Positions 45,108 through 56,920 of a DNA stretch of 64,000 nucleotides are shown in pieces. Origin of the DNA: Typhlomys cinereus (Eukaryota; Chordata; Mammalia; Rodentia; Platacanthomyidae); the NCBI GenBank assembly GCA_023101885.1, contig JALPQD010000214.1, forward strand, positions 3,286,001 through 3,350,000. Direction: 5' to 3'. Made by a program: the position numbers and the translations under genes. The notes beneath the pieces are model-generated. The model was not told the DNA's origin and did no database searches. It saw nothing but the letters and a program-made list of their open reading frames with translations. The first letter of the stretch is position 1; the number at the start of each line of letters is the position of its first letter.

Positions 45108-46139
45108 TTTTAAATTTTTTTATTATTACTTCTGCTCATACAAACTTAATAGGTACACCGGTCCCCTCCCCCCATCCCTCTACTCCCCCCTCTCCTTTCC
45201 CCTCCCTCCCCATCCCCAATTGCCTCCCTCCCTCGAATCCCCGGAGCATCCTTTACTGTGCATTCCAGACTCTCCTCTGGGTCCTCCTCTCCGATGAGGT
45301 GCAAGGACCAGGGCATTTTCCAGAACCCTTTCCTGTGTTCCCTTTAAGCTTAGGAACACTACTGTGACTGTCAGTCCCTAGCCTTCAAGGATCCTAGTGC
45401 CTTTAGTCCATGCTAGACTTTGTGGGGTCAATAGTGTGTTGGACATAGCGCAGGTCATGCAAAGTCCTATTATGATTGCTTCGGCCCTAACTTGTGTGGA
45501 GTAACTTGCATATCATTACTCTTCCCATCCTTATGCTCTTACAATCTTACTGCCCCCTCTTCCATAAATTTCCCTGAGCTTCAGGATGGGGAGAGATTAG
45601 GCTGGACCAGTTCCAGGTGGTTGATATAGAGTCTCTGATGTTCTGAATTATGGTTTGTTGATTTTTTTTTTCCGTTTTGCTGCTCCTGCAATACCCTTGG
45701 CTCAATCCTGATGGGTATTGGAAGTCACCCCTTGCAGTCCTTGATGGTGGCCTATTTTCTCTGCTGTAACATGGTCCCCTCTCTCCTTGTTTCTGGTGGG
45801 GCCCTACTTCCCCATCCCTCCTCTTTATAATCTTTACAATAACCATAGGTATTACAGAGATTTGTCTTTGAGTGTCTCTAAGTGGGTTTAGTACTAAGAT
45901 CCACCTATTAGGGAGTACATATGGCACTTAATTTTCCATGTCTAGGATACTTCACTCAATATAATAGTCTCTAATGACATCCATTTCCCAGCAAATTCCA
46001 GTACTTCATCATTTTTTGATTGCTGAGTAGTACTCCATTGTATAGATGCACCACAGTTTCCTTATCCACTCGTCAACTGTTGGACATTTGGGTTCATTCC
46101 ATGACTTTGCTATTGTAAAAAGTACTGCTATGAACATGG

Positions 46140-46436
46140 TCATGCTTGTGTTATCAAGGTGAATTTTTGCTGTATGGAGGTTATTCCCAAAAGGGGAATA
46201 GCAGGGTCATATGGCATTTCAATCTTTAACTTCTTTAAGAATCTCCAGATGGCTCGCCAGAATGGTTGTATGAGCCTGCATTCCCACCAGCAATGTAGAA
46301 GAGTTCCTCTCTCTCCACATCTTTTCCAGGATTGGTGTTGTTTGTATTGTGGATTTTTGCCATCCTGACAGAGATGAGATGATATCTCAGGGAGGTTTTG
46401 ATTTGCATTTCCCTGAAGGCTAAGGAAGTGGAGCAT
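46140..46436 (-). pseudogene. L1 ORF2 C-terminal Cys-rich segment
   Basis: A 98-codon stretch with [31 protein letters not shown] and KKLKIEMPYDPAIPLLGI. The L1 C-terminal motif CX3CX7HX4C has lost its first Cys (Ser in this copy); the second Cys, His and final Cys remain. Confidence 0.8.
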
Positions 46437-46633
46437 TTTTAAAGATATTTGTTAGACATTTTAATTTCGTCCCTGATAAAGTTCCTTTAAAGTTTCAAGG
46501 CCCATTTTTTAATCGGCCCATTTGTTTCCTTGGTGTTTAGTTTTCTAAGTTCTTTGTGCACTCTGGATAATAAACCTCTATCAGATATGTGGTTTGTGAA
46601 GATTTTCTCCCATTCTGTGGGTTGCCTTTGTGC

Positions 46634-47275
46634 TCATGTTACAATCTCTTTATCTGAACAGAAGCTCTTTAATTTCACAAGATCCCATCTGTTGAGTGTT
46701 GGTCGTATTGACTGTGCCATTGGATGTCTGTTTAGGAACTGTTGGCCTAGCCCAATCAGCTCGAGAGAGTTCCCTTCCCTTTCAACTATGGGTTTTATAG
46801 TCTCTGGCCTTATATCGAGGTCCTTGATCCATTTGTAATTAATTCTTGTACATGGTGACAAGTACGGGTCCAGTTTTAATCTTCTGCATGTGGATATCCA
46901 GTTTTGCCAGCACCATTTGTTGAAGATACTGTTCTTTTTCCATTGGATTTTTTTGGCCCCTTTGTCAAAGACCAAATGGCTGTAATTGTGTGGGTTTATA
47001 TCTGGGTCTTCAACCCTTATCCATTGATCTGTGTGTCTATTTTGGAGCCAGTACCAGGCTGTTTTTATAACTATGGATTTGTAGTATAGACTAAGGTTTG
47101 GTATGGTGATACCTCCAACAGTGTTTTTGTTACTCAGGATTGTCTTTGCTATCCTGGGTCTTTTGTGCCTCCACATGAACTTTGAGATTGTTTGGTCAAC
47201 TTCTTTAAAGAATTGCTTTGGGATTTTAATTGGTATAGTCTTGAATCTGTATATTGCCTTTGGTAGGATGGTCAT
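46634..47275 (-). pseudogene. L1 ORF2 central/thumb segment
   Basis: A 213-codon open stretch, the longest clean ORF2 piece here: MTILPKAIYRFKTIPIKIPK, RPRIAKTILSNKNTVGGITI, WCWQNWISTCRRLKLDPYLS and LNRWDLVKLKSFCSDKE. It lies between the palm and the Cys-rich end and stops prematurely after the SFCSDKE motif. Confidence 0.85.
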
Positions 47276-47352
47276 TTTTATGATGTTGATTCTGCCAATC
47301 CAGGAACATGGGAGGTCTTTCCACCTTCTGGTGTCTTCTGCAATTTCTTTCT

Positions 47353-47927
47353 TTAGGGATTTAAAGTTTCATTGTAAAGGTCTCTTACCTCCTTGGTTAG
47401 GTTTATACCAAGGTATTTCATTTTTTTAGGGGCTATAGTAAATGGGATTGAATGTCTCAGGGCTTTTTCACTTCTTTCATTGTGGGCATATAGGAAGGCC
47501 ACTGATTTTTGCACATTTATTTTGTATCCTGCCACCCTGCTGAACTTCTCAATTAATTCCAGGAGCTTCCTGGTGGAGTTTTTGGGATCACTTAGATATA
47601 AGATCATGTCATCTGCAAATAAGGATAGCTTGACTTCTTCCTTGCCGATTTGAATCCCTCTTATGTCCCTTTCTTGTCTTATGGCTTCAGCTAAGACGTC
47701 AAGTACAATATTGAAGAGAAGTGGTGACAGTGGACAGCCTTGTCTAGTTCCTGATCGAATGCTTCAAGTTTTTCCCCACTGAGTATAATCCTTGCTGTTG
47801 GCTTGTTGTATACAGCTTCTATTATATTGATAAAGGTTCCTTCCATTCCAACCTTCTCTATGGTTTTGATCATAAAGGGCTGTTGGATCTTGTCAAAAAC
47901 TTTTTCTGCATCTATCGAGAGTATCAT
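47353..47927 (-). pseudogene. L1 ORF2 reverse-transcriptase palm, with FADD box
   Basis: Two open stretches (47927-47691 and 47607-47353) cover the palm. The first carries [20 protein letters not shown] and [17 protein letters not shown]. The catalytic FADD codons are at 47619-47608, followed by [19 protein letters not shown] and [16 protein letters not shown]. Both catalytic aspartates are present, but stops and frameshifts between the pieces, including where a [17 protein letters not shown] motif should be, make it non-functional. Confidence 0.8.
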
Positions 47928-48099
47928 GTGGTCTTGAACTTTGGACTGGTTTATATGGTGAATTACATTTATTGATTTGCGTATGTTGAACTAACCTTAT
48001 GTGCCTGGGATAAAGCCTACTTGATCCAAGTGGATGATCTTTTTGATATGGCAAACCACTTTATTAAGAGAGTACTAAGTGGGGAGGACTCAAGGGGGT

Positions 48100-48320
48100 T
48101 CAGCTCGACTTGATGTCTTCTTCGAGGGGACCTCCCTGGATTCCTTCTCACTGAGAGAGCCCTTCACATTCTTAGCATCTTACTACTTCCACTTATGTGA
48201 TGTTCTCTGAGCCTTGGAGCAAGTGAATGCCTTATATGTCCTGTTTAGGGATAGGCATCCCTCTATTACTTATTTTCTGCACTTTTTAGACATTCTTACA
48301 TCAATGCAAACAAAAATCAG
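48100..48320 (-). mobile_element. Possible old rodent L1 fragment
   Basis: Phrases such as GATGTTCTCTGAGCCTTGGA, CCTGTTTAGGGATAGGCATC and TATTACTTATTTTCTGCAC resemble a segment found in old rodent L1 sequence. The assignment is from memory and weak. Confidence 0.3.
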
Positions 48321-49517
48321 ATCATGCCTTTTCACTGAACTGAAATGAATTTTTGGAAAATATATTCTATCACTTTTCTAATTTTATTTTTAAGAATACA
48401 TTGAGAAAAGCAACAAATGTTAGTATGTTGGGACTGGATCTTGGGCCCTTTGCTTATAAAACAAGCATATAGCTTCCATATCCAAATAACTAAATTGGAA
48501 TGTCAGCTCCCCTACTGGTCAGCTAACCAGATCTTAGCAAATTCACCTTCCTCATTCTGCTTCATCATCCATAAATGAGGGTATTAATACTGCCTCTTGT
48601 CTGGTTTGCAGAGAAAATTAAATGGGTTTCTTGTGAACAGAATTTAGAGCTTTGCCTATAGGAAAATGACATGAGAACCAATTACTGTATCTGTAACAAA
48701 TTAGGAGGCCTGCTCATCATTCAGCAAGAGCCACTGAAACACTAATAAGAATGTAACCAGAGGCAGAGCACAAGGACCTTAATAGAATGCATGCCAAGGT
48801 CAGGCTGGGTGTGTCTTTATAAACTCTCACTTAACTTTCACATTTGTAAAACAGCACAATCTTGGTTTAAAAAGCTCCCACTTCCAGTTACCCCAGTGAA
48901 TGACATGGTCAGGTTTTAAATCTACATTTGCCACATTCTGCAGCCTATTTTGTTTGAACAGTTTAAGTATAGAACTGTTTAAAGAAATTCAAAGTTCAGT
49001 GAATGTTCAAGCTATAGGTTCTATTCTCAAAATATTATAGCAGCTATAGAACAATCAATTTGGTTTCCCAAAATAAGTAGATTATTTCTCTAGAGAAAAG
49101 GCTATTTATTCTTATAGGATATTATGAAAAAACTTAACTAATTTTTTACTGATAAACGACTAAAATATGGATTTAAAAATATAATTTTTCATAAAATATT
49201 TTAAATTATGATGATTCCTGGTTTAGGGGATATGAACTTATTGACCATAATTTAAGTTTATGTAGCTTTCTATCTTTATTCATATCTGTAGGTAAAAGAA
49301 AAAGTAACCAAATTTTCATTGTTTAGTGGATACATACCAGAAGACAATATTTCTTAACTTTGATTGTAGTTTCTGTGAATTTCTGTGTCTTGGTTTTAGT
49401 TCCATTTCAATTTTCTCATTTAGCACTATGGATGAGTGCTATGTCTTAACATGTAGATAAATGTGCATATTTTACTGTCTTGTGTATTAGTATTTACTTG
49501 TCCATATTTCTACCTAA
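48321..49517. other. Unannotated DNA
   Basis: No supported feature. Confidence 0.45.
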
Positions 49518-49643
49518 TTTTTTTGAGACAAACTCTTTCTAGCTATTTTTTTATGCAGCCTAGGATGAATTGAATTCTTGGCGATCCTCCTGCCTTGCTC
49601 TCTTGAGTGCTAGGATTTCAAATGTGTTCTCCCAAGGCTAGCT
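49518..49643 (-). mobile_element. B1 SINE (7SL-derived), diverged
   Basis: The plus strand reads TTTTTTGAGACAAACTCT, ATGCAGCCTAGGATGAATTG, GCGATCCTCCTGCCTTG and TTGAGTGCTAGGATTTCAAA, the complement of B1 from tail to head. Confidence 0.8.
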
Positions 49644-49656
49644 CAGAATCTTTTTT

Positions 49657-49956
49657 CTTTTATTATTTTTTATTTTTTTATTCAATTGTGCGTGTGTGCA
49701 CATGTGTGTATGTGTGTGTGTACATATGTATGTGTGTGTGTGTGTAGAACCACGGGCGAATTCGGGAATCACCATGGATTGCCTCCAGTTCCTCCTTGTT
49801 TACTCTGCCCAGGGATTCACAGGCTCCGCCCTACCAGGACCAGAAACGCAGGCTGCCCAGCTTCCGCCTGGCGTTTATACGTGGGGTATAGGATCCGAAC
49901 TCAGGACCTTCCACCTGCAAGGCAGAGGCTTAACTCCTGAGCCACCTCTCCAGCCC
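49657..49956 (-). mobile_element. tRNA-headed SINE, copy 5
   Basis: Flanked by CAGAATCTTTTTT (49644-49656 and 49957-49969). The tail complement and a GT-rich stretch are at the left; the head complement AGCCACCTCTCCAGCCCC is at the right. Structure as in the other copies. Confidence 0.93.
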
Positions 49957-49969
49957 CAGAATCTTTTTT

Positions 49970-51902
49970 ATTTTTTCTTTTAAACATTTTTTATTATTAT
50001 TTCCACTCATACAAACTTAATAAGTACACTGGTTCCCTCCCTCCCTTCTCTTCTCCCCCTCCCCCTTCCCTCACCCCTCCCTCCCCATCTCCCAGTGATC
50101 CCCCCCCCAATCCCTGGAGAATCCTTTAATGTGCATGCCAGACTCCTCTGGGCCCTCCTCTCCGATGAGTACAAGGACCCAGTGGCATTTCCCTGAACCC
50201 TTTCCTGTGTTCCCCTTAAGCATAGGAACATTACTGTGGCTGTCAATCCCTTGCCTCCAAGGTTCTTGGTGACTTTAGCAAATGCTTGACTTTGTGGCGT
50301 CAATAGTGTGTGGGACATTGTGCAAGGCACGCAAAGTCCAATTATGATTTCTTCGGCCCTAACTTGTGTGGAGTATCTTGCAAATCATTGCTCCTCCCAT
50401 CTTTGTGCTCTTACAATCTTACCGCCCCCTCTTTCGCAAATTTCCCTGAGCTTCAGGATGGGGAGAGATTAGTCTGGCCTAGTTCTAGGTGGTTGATATA
50501 GAGTCTCTGAAGTTATGGATTATGATTCGTTGATTTTCTTTTGCGGTTTTGCTGCTCCTGCAATGCCCTTCACTCCATCCTGATTGGTATTGTATTTCAC
50601 CCCCTGGCCAGAGATAAAAAGCTGTTAAAATACTGGATCTCCACATGCAGAAGATTAAAACTGGATCCGTACTTGTCACTATGTACAAGAATTAATTCCA
50701 AATGGATCAAAGACCTTGATATCAGGCCAGAGACTATAAAAACCAGAGTTGAAAGGATAAGGAACTCCCTCGAGCTGATTGGGCTAGGAGCTCAAAGGCA
50801 ACCCACAGAATGGGAGAAAATCTTCACTAACCACATATGTGATAGAGCTCTATTATCCAGAGTGCACAAAGAACTTAGAAAACTAAACACCAAGGAAACT
50901 AATGGCCCAATTAAAAAATGGGCCCTGGAACTTAAAAGAAAATTTACTAGGGATGAAATTAAAATGTCCAACAAATATCTGAAAAAATGCTCCACTTCCT
51001 TAGCTTTCAGGGAAATGCAAATCAAAACTTCCCTGAGATATCATCTCACCCCGGTCAGGATGGCAAAAATCCACAATACAAACACCACCAAATGCTGGAG
51101 AGGATGTGGAGAGAGGGGAACTCTCCTACATTGCTGGTGGGAATGCAGGCTCATACAGCCACTCTGGCGATCCGTCTGGAGATTCTTAAAGAAATTAAAG
51201 ATTGAAATGCCATATGACCCTGCTATTCCTCTTTTGGGAATAACCCCACATACAGCAAAAATTCACCTTGATAGCAAAAACACAACCATGTTCATAGCAG
51301 CACTGTTTACAATAGCAAAGTCATGGAATCAACCCAAATGTCCAACAGTTTGTGAGTGGATAAGGAAACTGTGGTACATCTATATAATGGAGTACTACTC
51401 AGCCATCAAAAAATGATGAATTACTGGAATTTGCCGGGAAATGGATGTTATTAGAAACAATTATATTAAGTGAAGTATTCCAGACCCAGAAAATTAACTG
51501 CTGTATGTACTCCCTAATAGGTGGCTCCTAGTATCAAACCCACCCAGCTCACCTAGAGACACTCAAAGATAAATCTCTGTAATACCTACAGTAATTGCTA
51601 AGATTATGAACAGGAGGGATGGGGTAGGAGGGCCACACCAGAAACAAAGAGAGAGAGGACCATGTTACAGCAGAGAAAATAGGCCTCCATCAAGGACTAC
51701 AAGTAAGTAATGAGACACCTGGTTAAGTTCACAGACTTTCGTTCCTGATCATTTACAACTGAGGAGGTATGATCTCACCAGAAAGGGAGGGCATATAGTC
51801 TGGCAGATAAGAAGTAACCATTTTGCAAATGGGTGATTGACCCTTCCCTCACTGTGGTTTCCTACTTTTATTACATCTATCTATGAATATACTCTTATAA
51901 CA
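49970..51902 (-). mobile_element. 5'-inverted (twin-primed) LINE-1, type A
   Basis: Flanked by AGAATCTTTTTT (49958-49969 and 51903-51914). The left part, to about 50628, is minus-strand 3' UTR. The right part, from about 50629, is plus-strand ORF2 C-terminus plus the first part of the 3' UTR, ending CTCTTATAACAAG. The two joined in L1 order are nearly contiguous. The target sequence is the one also used by the adjacent SINE. Confidence 0.93.
50541..51416 (+). pseudogene. L1 ORF2 C-terminal segment fused to antisense 3' UTR
   Basis: A 291-codon open frame. The first ~30 codons read antisense through the 3' UTR; from the inversion junction at about 50629 the rest is ORF2 C-terminus (WISTCRRLKLDPYLS onward). 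An internal deletion after ELIGLG removes the QQFLN to SFCSDKE part. The C-terminal CX3CX7HX4C motif is complete (51093-51146). A one-base A insertion at about 51410 causes a premature stop after EYYSAIKK. It is a chance fusion and not a gene. Confidence 0.85.
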
Positions 51903-51914
51903 AGAATCTTTTTT

Positions 51915-52227
51915 CTTAATAGCATGTACTAATCTACTTCCCATTACCATTCCAAAATACTTGTTAATAGGTCACTTTATAAGAAAAGGGGATTATTTTG
52001 CTTCATGTCACATCTGGTCACATTTTGCTGAAGGTGTCCAGAGTAGCACATGGCAAGAAATAGGGGACATCTTAACATTCATATTAGTCTCTTTAACTCT
52101 TATTATAAAACAAAAATATTAAGCTTTGGAGGCTGTATTCTGATAAACTTGACCTAATACTATTGATCTCCCAAGAACTGCAAATTTAAATGCCATCTTC
52201 TTAGTACAAAAAAATAATAGGGGGCAT
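51915..52227. other. Unannotated DNA
   Basis: No supported feature. Confidence 0.45.
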
Positions 52228-52430
52228 AGTAGTTACTCTTAACTATTGCTGTGAGAGAACACCCAAAGTCAAATAACTTACAGGAGAAAAGGAAATTTGT
52301 TCACTTTAGGGTTGCGAAGGGGAGATACAGTTTTCATGGAAGAGGTGACATGGCTGGTGGCTGAAGCTGGCCGACTAAGTCATTCCCATGCATGTGGCTG
52401 GAGGATTCCTGGAAAGTCTCTTTTCTTAGT
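52228..52430 (-). mobile_element. MaLR-type LTR remnant
   Basis: TAGTTACTCTTAACTATTGC, then TGAGAGAACACCCAAAGTC, GAAATTTGTTCACTTTAGGG and a TCATGGAAGAGGTGACATGG segment follow the complement of a rodent MaLR LTR. The end is degraded. Confidence 0.5.
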
Positions 52431-52519
52431 CTCCTGTTCTACAGTTCCTTTTATCTGGTCTGCTACTAGGAGGTTCCAACGAGATCTAGGGAGGTTCCAA
52501 TAGGATCTAGTTCTTTGTT

Positions 52520-52618
52520 TTGTAAGGGTATTGATCCAGGTAATCTCTTCAGGTGATCTCAGCTCATCTTAGTTAATGCCAAGTGAGTCAACTTGACACC
52601 CAGGATTAACTATCACAG
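52520..52618 (-). repeat. End fragment of an LTR-like repeat
   Basis: GAGTCAACTTGACACCCAGG followed by ATTAACTATCACAG is the complement of the TGTGATAGTTAAT...GTCAACTTGAC start seen in the other LTR-like repeats of this window. Confidence 0.45.
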
Positions 52619-53149
52619 GGGCTCAGGTGAGATCAGCCCTAAAGCTGCCTGTGTGTAGGGTGAGAGGTCCCCAGTCCTGACTCTAATCTAGATTTTCTGC
52701 ATGCTGGTATTATCCCCCACAGACACTAATCACACACAGGAAATAAGTACAAGTAGAAGATGCCATGCAACACCAAATTTCAAAAATAAAGAAAGATCTC
52801 CAAAAGACAACATAATAGTCACTTCAGAAAACACATCTGAGAAACGTTAAAACACTTGCTTAAATGAAGACCCAGGTATTTGTTACAGAGCACAAAGCAA
52901 AGAATAGATGCTACAAATATCATCCAAATGCTGAAAAATAACAACCCTGATAAGAAGATCACCATCCCACCAAAAATCAGCATTAAACTTCAAATAAGAT
53001 TTCAAATAAATCAGCATCTACCCGTCCTAAAAGCAGTATACATAAATGGAAATTCTAACGTAAGCAGTAGACATAAGCAAGATAAAAATACAAATCAAAG
53101 AAAATAAGGAACAACCTAATTCCAGGTACTGACATTACACAGGAAAAAC

Positions 53150-54590
53150 AAAAAACATACAAGAAGTCAAGAAGACATGCCTCCCCTCAAGATCACCAAT
53201 TCCAAGATCCCACAGAGGATAGCCCATTTGGAGATATATAAGAGAGCAATAACTAGGACAATGAATTTCAAGGAGTGATTATAAATATATTCAAACAGCT
53301 CCAAGAGAACAGATAAGTACTTAAACAGATTTGAAGAAGGACACAAAAAAACTGATGAAATAAAATCAAGAAATCACAAACAAACAAGACACAACTAGAA
53401 TGAATATAAAAATCCCAAAAACAGATCTAGGAACACACACACACACACACAAAAACAAAATGATATGCAAACAAATGTAGAAAATTGAAAAAAGCCTAGA
53501 CTAAAATAACACTGGAACTGAAAAATTTAAACACAACAAGAAATTCAATAGAAGGCCTCAAAAATAGAACTGATCATGTAGAAGACAGTGTCAGAAGTGG
53601 AAGATAAGATACAAGAGATCAATAAATCAATGAAAGAAACTGATTTATGGAAAAACATACTTGAACAGAGCATACAGGAACTCTGGGACACCATCAAAAC
53701 GTCCAATATATAGATCATAGGTATCCTAGAAACAGACACACAAGAGGAAGATCCAGCATGCATAATTAATGAGATAATAGAGGAAAATTTCTCTGACTTA
53801 ACAAAAGAGATACCCATCCTGATTCAAGAAGCATACAGAACACCAAATATCAAGGATGGAAAAAGAAATCCCTGGGGCTGGAGAGGTAGCTCAGGGGTTA
53901 AGCCTCTGCCTTGTAGGCGGAAGGTCCTGAGTTCAGATCCTAGACCCTATGTATAGACGCCAGGTGGAAGCGAGGGCGGCCTGCGTTTCTGGTCCTGGTA
54001 GGGCGGAGCCTGTGAGTCCCAGGGCAGAGTAAACAAGGAGGAGGTGAAGGCGGTCCATGGTGGTTCCCGAATTCGTCAGTGGTTCTACACACACAAGCAC
54101 CCATGCACAATTGAATAAATAATAAAAAAATTTTTTAAAAGGAAAAGAAATCCTTCACAGCATATGATAGACCACATACCAAATGTACTCATTTAAAACA
54201 AGATCTTAAGAGATACAACACAGAAGGATCACGTCACATACATATGTGAACCTGTCAAAATAATAACTGACTTCTCAATACAAACTATAAAAATCAGAAG
54301 GGCTTGGAGAGACACAATACAAGTTCTGAATGAACACAAATGACAACTCAGATTATTATAATCAGCAAAACTGTCAATCATAATAGAAGGTGAAAGAAAA
54401 ACATTCCATGATGGAAACAGACTGAAAGACCATATGACCACTAAGCCAGAACCACAGAGAATATTGGATAGAATGCCCAATATGGAAGAGAAGGACTAAC
54501 ATATCAAAGAAACTAAAGGGAATAAATAATATCAGCACAAGAGCTGAATGAGGTACTAAAAAATGCAAACAAAATAAAATTGTCAGGAAC
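53150..54590 (+). pseudogene. L1 ORF1, decayed and split by a SINE
   Basis: The frame carries the KITNS/KIPQRIAHL-type N-terminus (homologous to the PTEDSP segment of the 26-kb L1), a coiled-coil-like part with many stops, and a C-terminal part after the SINE at 53874-54142. Codons for a TWRDTIQVLNEHK-like stretch near 54305 are typical of L1 ORF1. No open stretch exceeds 90 codons. Confidence 0.6.
53874..54142 (+). mobile_element. tRNA-headed SINE, copy 6, inside L1 ORF1
   Basis: Flanked by AAAAGAAATCC (53861-53871 and 54143-54153). Head GGGGCTGGAGAGGTAGCTCA, B box GAGTTCAGATCC, full body, short ACACACAAGCACCC stretch, and an ATTGAATAAATAATAAAA tail followed by TTTTTTAAAA. It interrupts ORF1 of the large L1. 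Confidence 0.93.
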
Positions 54591-54599
54591 AATTAAACA

Positions 54600-55981
54600 C
54601 TTTTCAATAATAACTATAAATGTTAATGGGCTCAACTCCCCATCAGGCTTATAGCTTGGATCAAACCTCATAACACATCAATTCTCTGCTTCCAAGATAC
54701 ACACCTTACCATGAAAAATAGATACTTTCTCCGGATGAAAGGATGGTCAAAAGTATTCCAAGCAAATGGAAAGAGAGAACAAGTAGATTTTCCATCTTAA
54801 TACCAGACAAAATAGACTTCAAATTAAAAGAAACCATAAAAGATGCAAATGGAAAATTACAGCAGGAGGATCATATAATCTTAAACATACATGCACCAAA
54901 CATAGGAGCATCCAAATTCATCAAATATTACTAGAAGCAAAACACTAATCCAAGCACAGTGAGGAGGAGGAGGCTCCAATACTCTACTCATAACATTGGA
55001 TGGTCAACAGGTCAAAAACTAAGCAGAGACAATTAAATGGAGTTAAATGAAACCATAAATCAAATGGACCTTATAAAAATATCTATAATACATTTTACCC
55101 AAACACTGAAGAATACATACTCTTCTCAGCAGCCCTTGGAATATTTTCAAAAATAGACCAAATGTTAGGTCACAAATAAAGCCTCCATAAATACTAAAAA
55201 ATTAAAAGCATTCACTGCATATTATCTAACTATCATGGAATAAACGTAGACATCTACAACGAAGGAAACAACAGAAACCACACAAACTCATGAAAGCTAA
55301 ATTAACACATTTTTAAATGAGGAATGGGTCAAAAACGAAATAAAGTAAGAAATTAAAAACTTCCTTGAGACAACAAAAATGAAGACAACAAACTTCCAAA
55401 AACTATTGGACATATTGAAAGCAGTCCTAAGAAGAAAGTTTACAGCATTAAATACCTACATCACAATAAAGGAAAGATCCCAAATAAATGGCTTAATGTT
55501 ATACCTGAAAGCCTTAGGAAAAAAGAAAATATTCAAAATCCAAGCAGAAAACAATGAATTAGAACTGAAAAAGACAATATGAAAATTCAATCAAGCAAAG
55601 AGCTGCCTTTTCAAAAAGATATGCAAGATTGACAAATCCTTAGTCACACTAACCAAAAGAAGTGAGAACACTCAAATCAAAATCAGAAGCAAAAAAGGGA
55701 AACACAACAGATACTGGAAAAATCCAGAGAGTCATAAGTACATACTTTAAAAATGTATATTTGGGGCTGGAGAGGTGGCTCAGAGGTTAAGCCTCTGCCT
55801 TGCAGGCAGAAGGTCCTGAGTTCGGATCCTAGACCCCCATGTATAGACGCCAGGCGGAAGCGGGACGGGCCTGCGTTTCCGGTCCTGGTAGGGCGGAGCC
55901 TGTGAATCCCAGGGCAGAGTAAACAAGGAGGAGGTGAAGGCGGTCCATGGTGGTTCCTGAATTCGCCCGTGGTTCTACACG

Positions 55982-56012
<31 letters not shown>

Positions 56013-56640
56013 ACGCACACACACACGCACACACACACGCACACAATTGAATAAATAATAAAATTTAAAAAAAATAAAAATGTATATTCTTTTAAATTGT
56101 ATGATCTAAAGGAAACACAGGAATCTTGACCATATACAACCTACCAAAATTGACTCAAGATGAATTGGATACATAAACAAGCCCATAATAAGTGATGAAA
56201 TTAAAACAGTAATTACAGTTTTCCAACTAAAAGCAGCCCAGAACCAGATAGATTCAGTGCAGAATTCTACCAGGCCTTCAGAAAAGAAGTAACATCACTA
56301 TTGCTCAGATTATTCCATGAAATAGAGAAAGAAGGAATACTCCCAAACTCTTTCTATGAAGCCAATATTACTCTGATTCCAAAGCCGATAAAGACACATC
56401 AAAGAAAGAGAATTATAGGCCAATATCACTAATGAACACAGATACAAAAATCTTCAATAAAATACTAACAAATTAAATTCAAAAGATCATACATCATTGT
56501 CAATTTTGGTCTTGTATCAAGAATGCAAGTATGGCTTAACATACATAAAATCAAAAAATGTGATTCATTATGTTCACAGAATCAAAAGTGAAAATCATGA
56601 TCTTCTCAATAGATGCAGAAAAGGCCATTGACAAAATTCA
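54600..56640 (+). pseudogene. L1 ORF2 N-terminal (endonuclease) half, decayed
   Basis: The start region encodes an ITINVNGLNSP-type motif at 54608-54640, the usual first motif of the L1 endonuclease. This is followed by PNIGASKFIKYY (near 54900), a YPNTEEYILFSAALG-like stretch near 55095 and FSKIDQMLGHK near 55150. Several stops and a SINE insertion (55763-56075) break it. Not functional. Confidence 0.7.
55763..56075 (+). mobile_element. tRNA-headed SINE, copy 7, inside L1 ORF2
   Basis: Flanked by AAAAATGTATATT (55749-55761 and 56076-56088). The target begins at a TT|AAAAA step, the L1 endonuclease preference. Complete head and body, then the longest AC stretch of the seven copies (55978-56044) and AATTGAATAAATAATAAA. 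Confidence 0.95.
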
Positions 56641-56920
56641 ATGTCTGTTCACATAAAAGCTTTGGAGAAAATAGGAATGAAGGGGATATATCTCAACCTT
56701 ATAAAGACTATATATGACAAGAATAAAGCAAACATCATTCTAAATATGAAAAAACTTGAAGCATTCCAACCTAGATCAAGAATGAGACAAGGTTGTCCAC
56801 CGTTACCACTCCTGTTCAACATTGTGTTTGAAGTCCTAGTTAGAACAATAAGGCAAGAGAAGGAGGTAAAAGGGATACAGATAAGGAAGAAGTTAAAGTA
56901 TCCCTATTTGTAGATGATAT
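56641..56920 (+). pseudogene. L1 ORF2 reverse-transcriptase palm (FVDD)
   Basis: A 90-codon open stretch has [19 protein letters not shown], then [20 protein letters not shown] and [12 protein letters not shown]. The catalytic box, in the next frame, is FVDD (56907-56918) rather than FADD. This is old L1 palm sequence with a frameshift just before the active site. Confidence 0.8.

Larger units (their letters stand above)
45108..48060 (-). mobile_element. Longest young LINE-1 (type A), 5'-truncated
   Basis: About 2.95 kb, minus strand: 3' UTR (45108-45890), ORF2 C-terminus and reverse transcriptase (45890-48050). The 5' end falls inside the reverse-transcriptase domain. The 3' UTR lacks roughly 270 bp found in other type A copies; TGGAAGTCACC joins directly to CTTGCAGTCCTTGATGG near 45731. 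Flanks GAAACTGCTTTATGA (about 45091) and CAAACCACTTTATTA (about 48052) may be a decayed duplication. Frameshifts and stops split ORF2 into several open stretches. Confidence 0.88.

Noticed and set aside
45091..48066. Target-site duplication for the longest young L1
   Set aside because: GAAACTGCTTTATGA and CAAACCACTTTATTA agree at only about 11 of 15 positions; noted as possible but not claimed.
50541..51416. A 291-codon gene
   Set aside because: It fuses antisense L1 3' UTR with an internally deleted L1 ORF2 across an inversion junction and ends at a one-base insertion.
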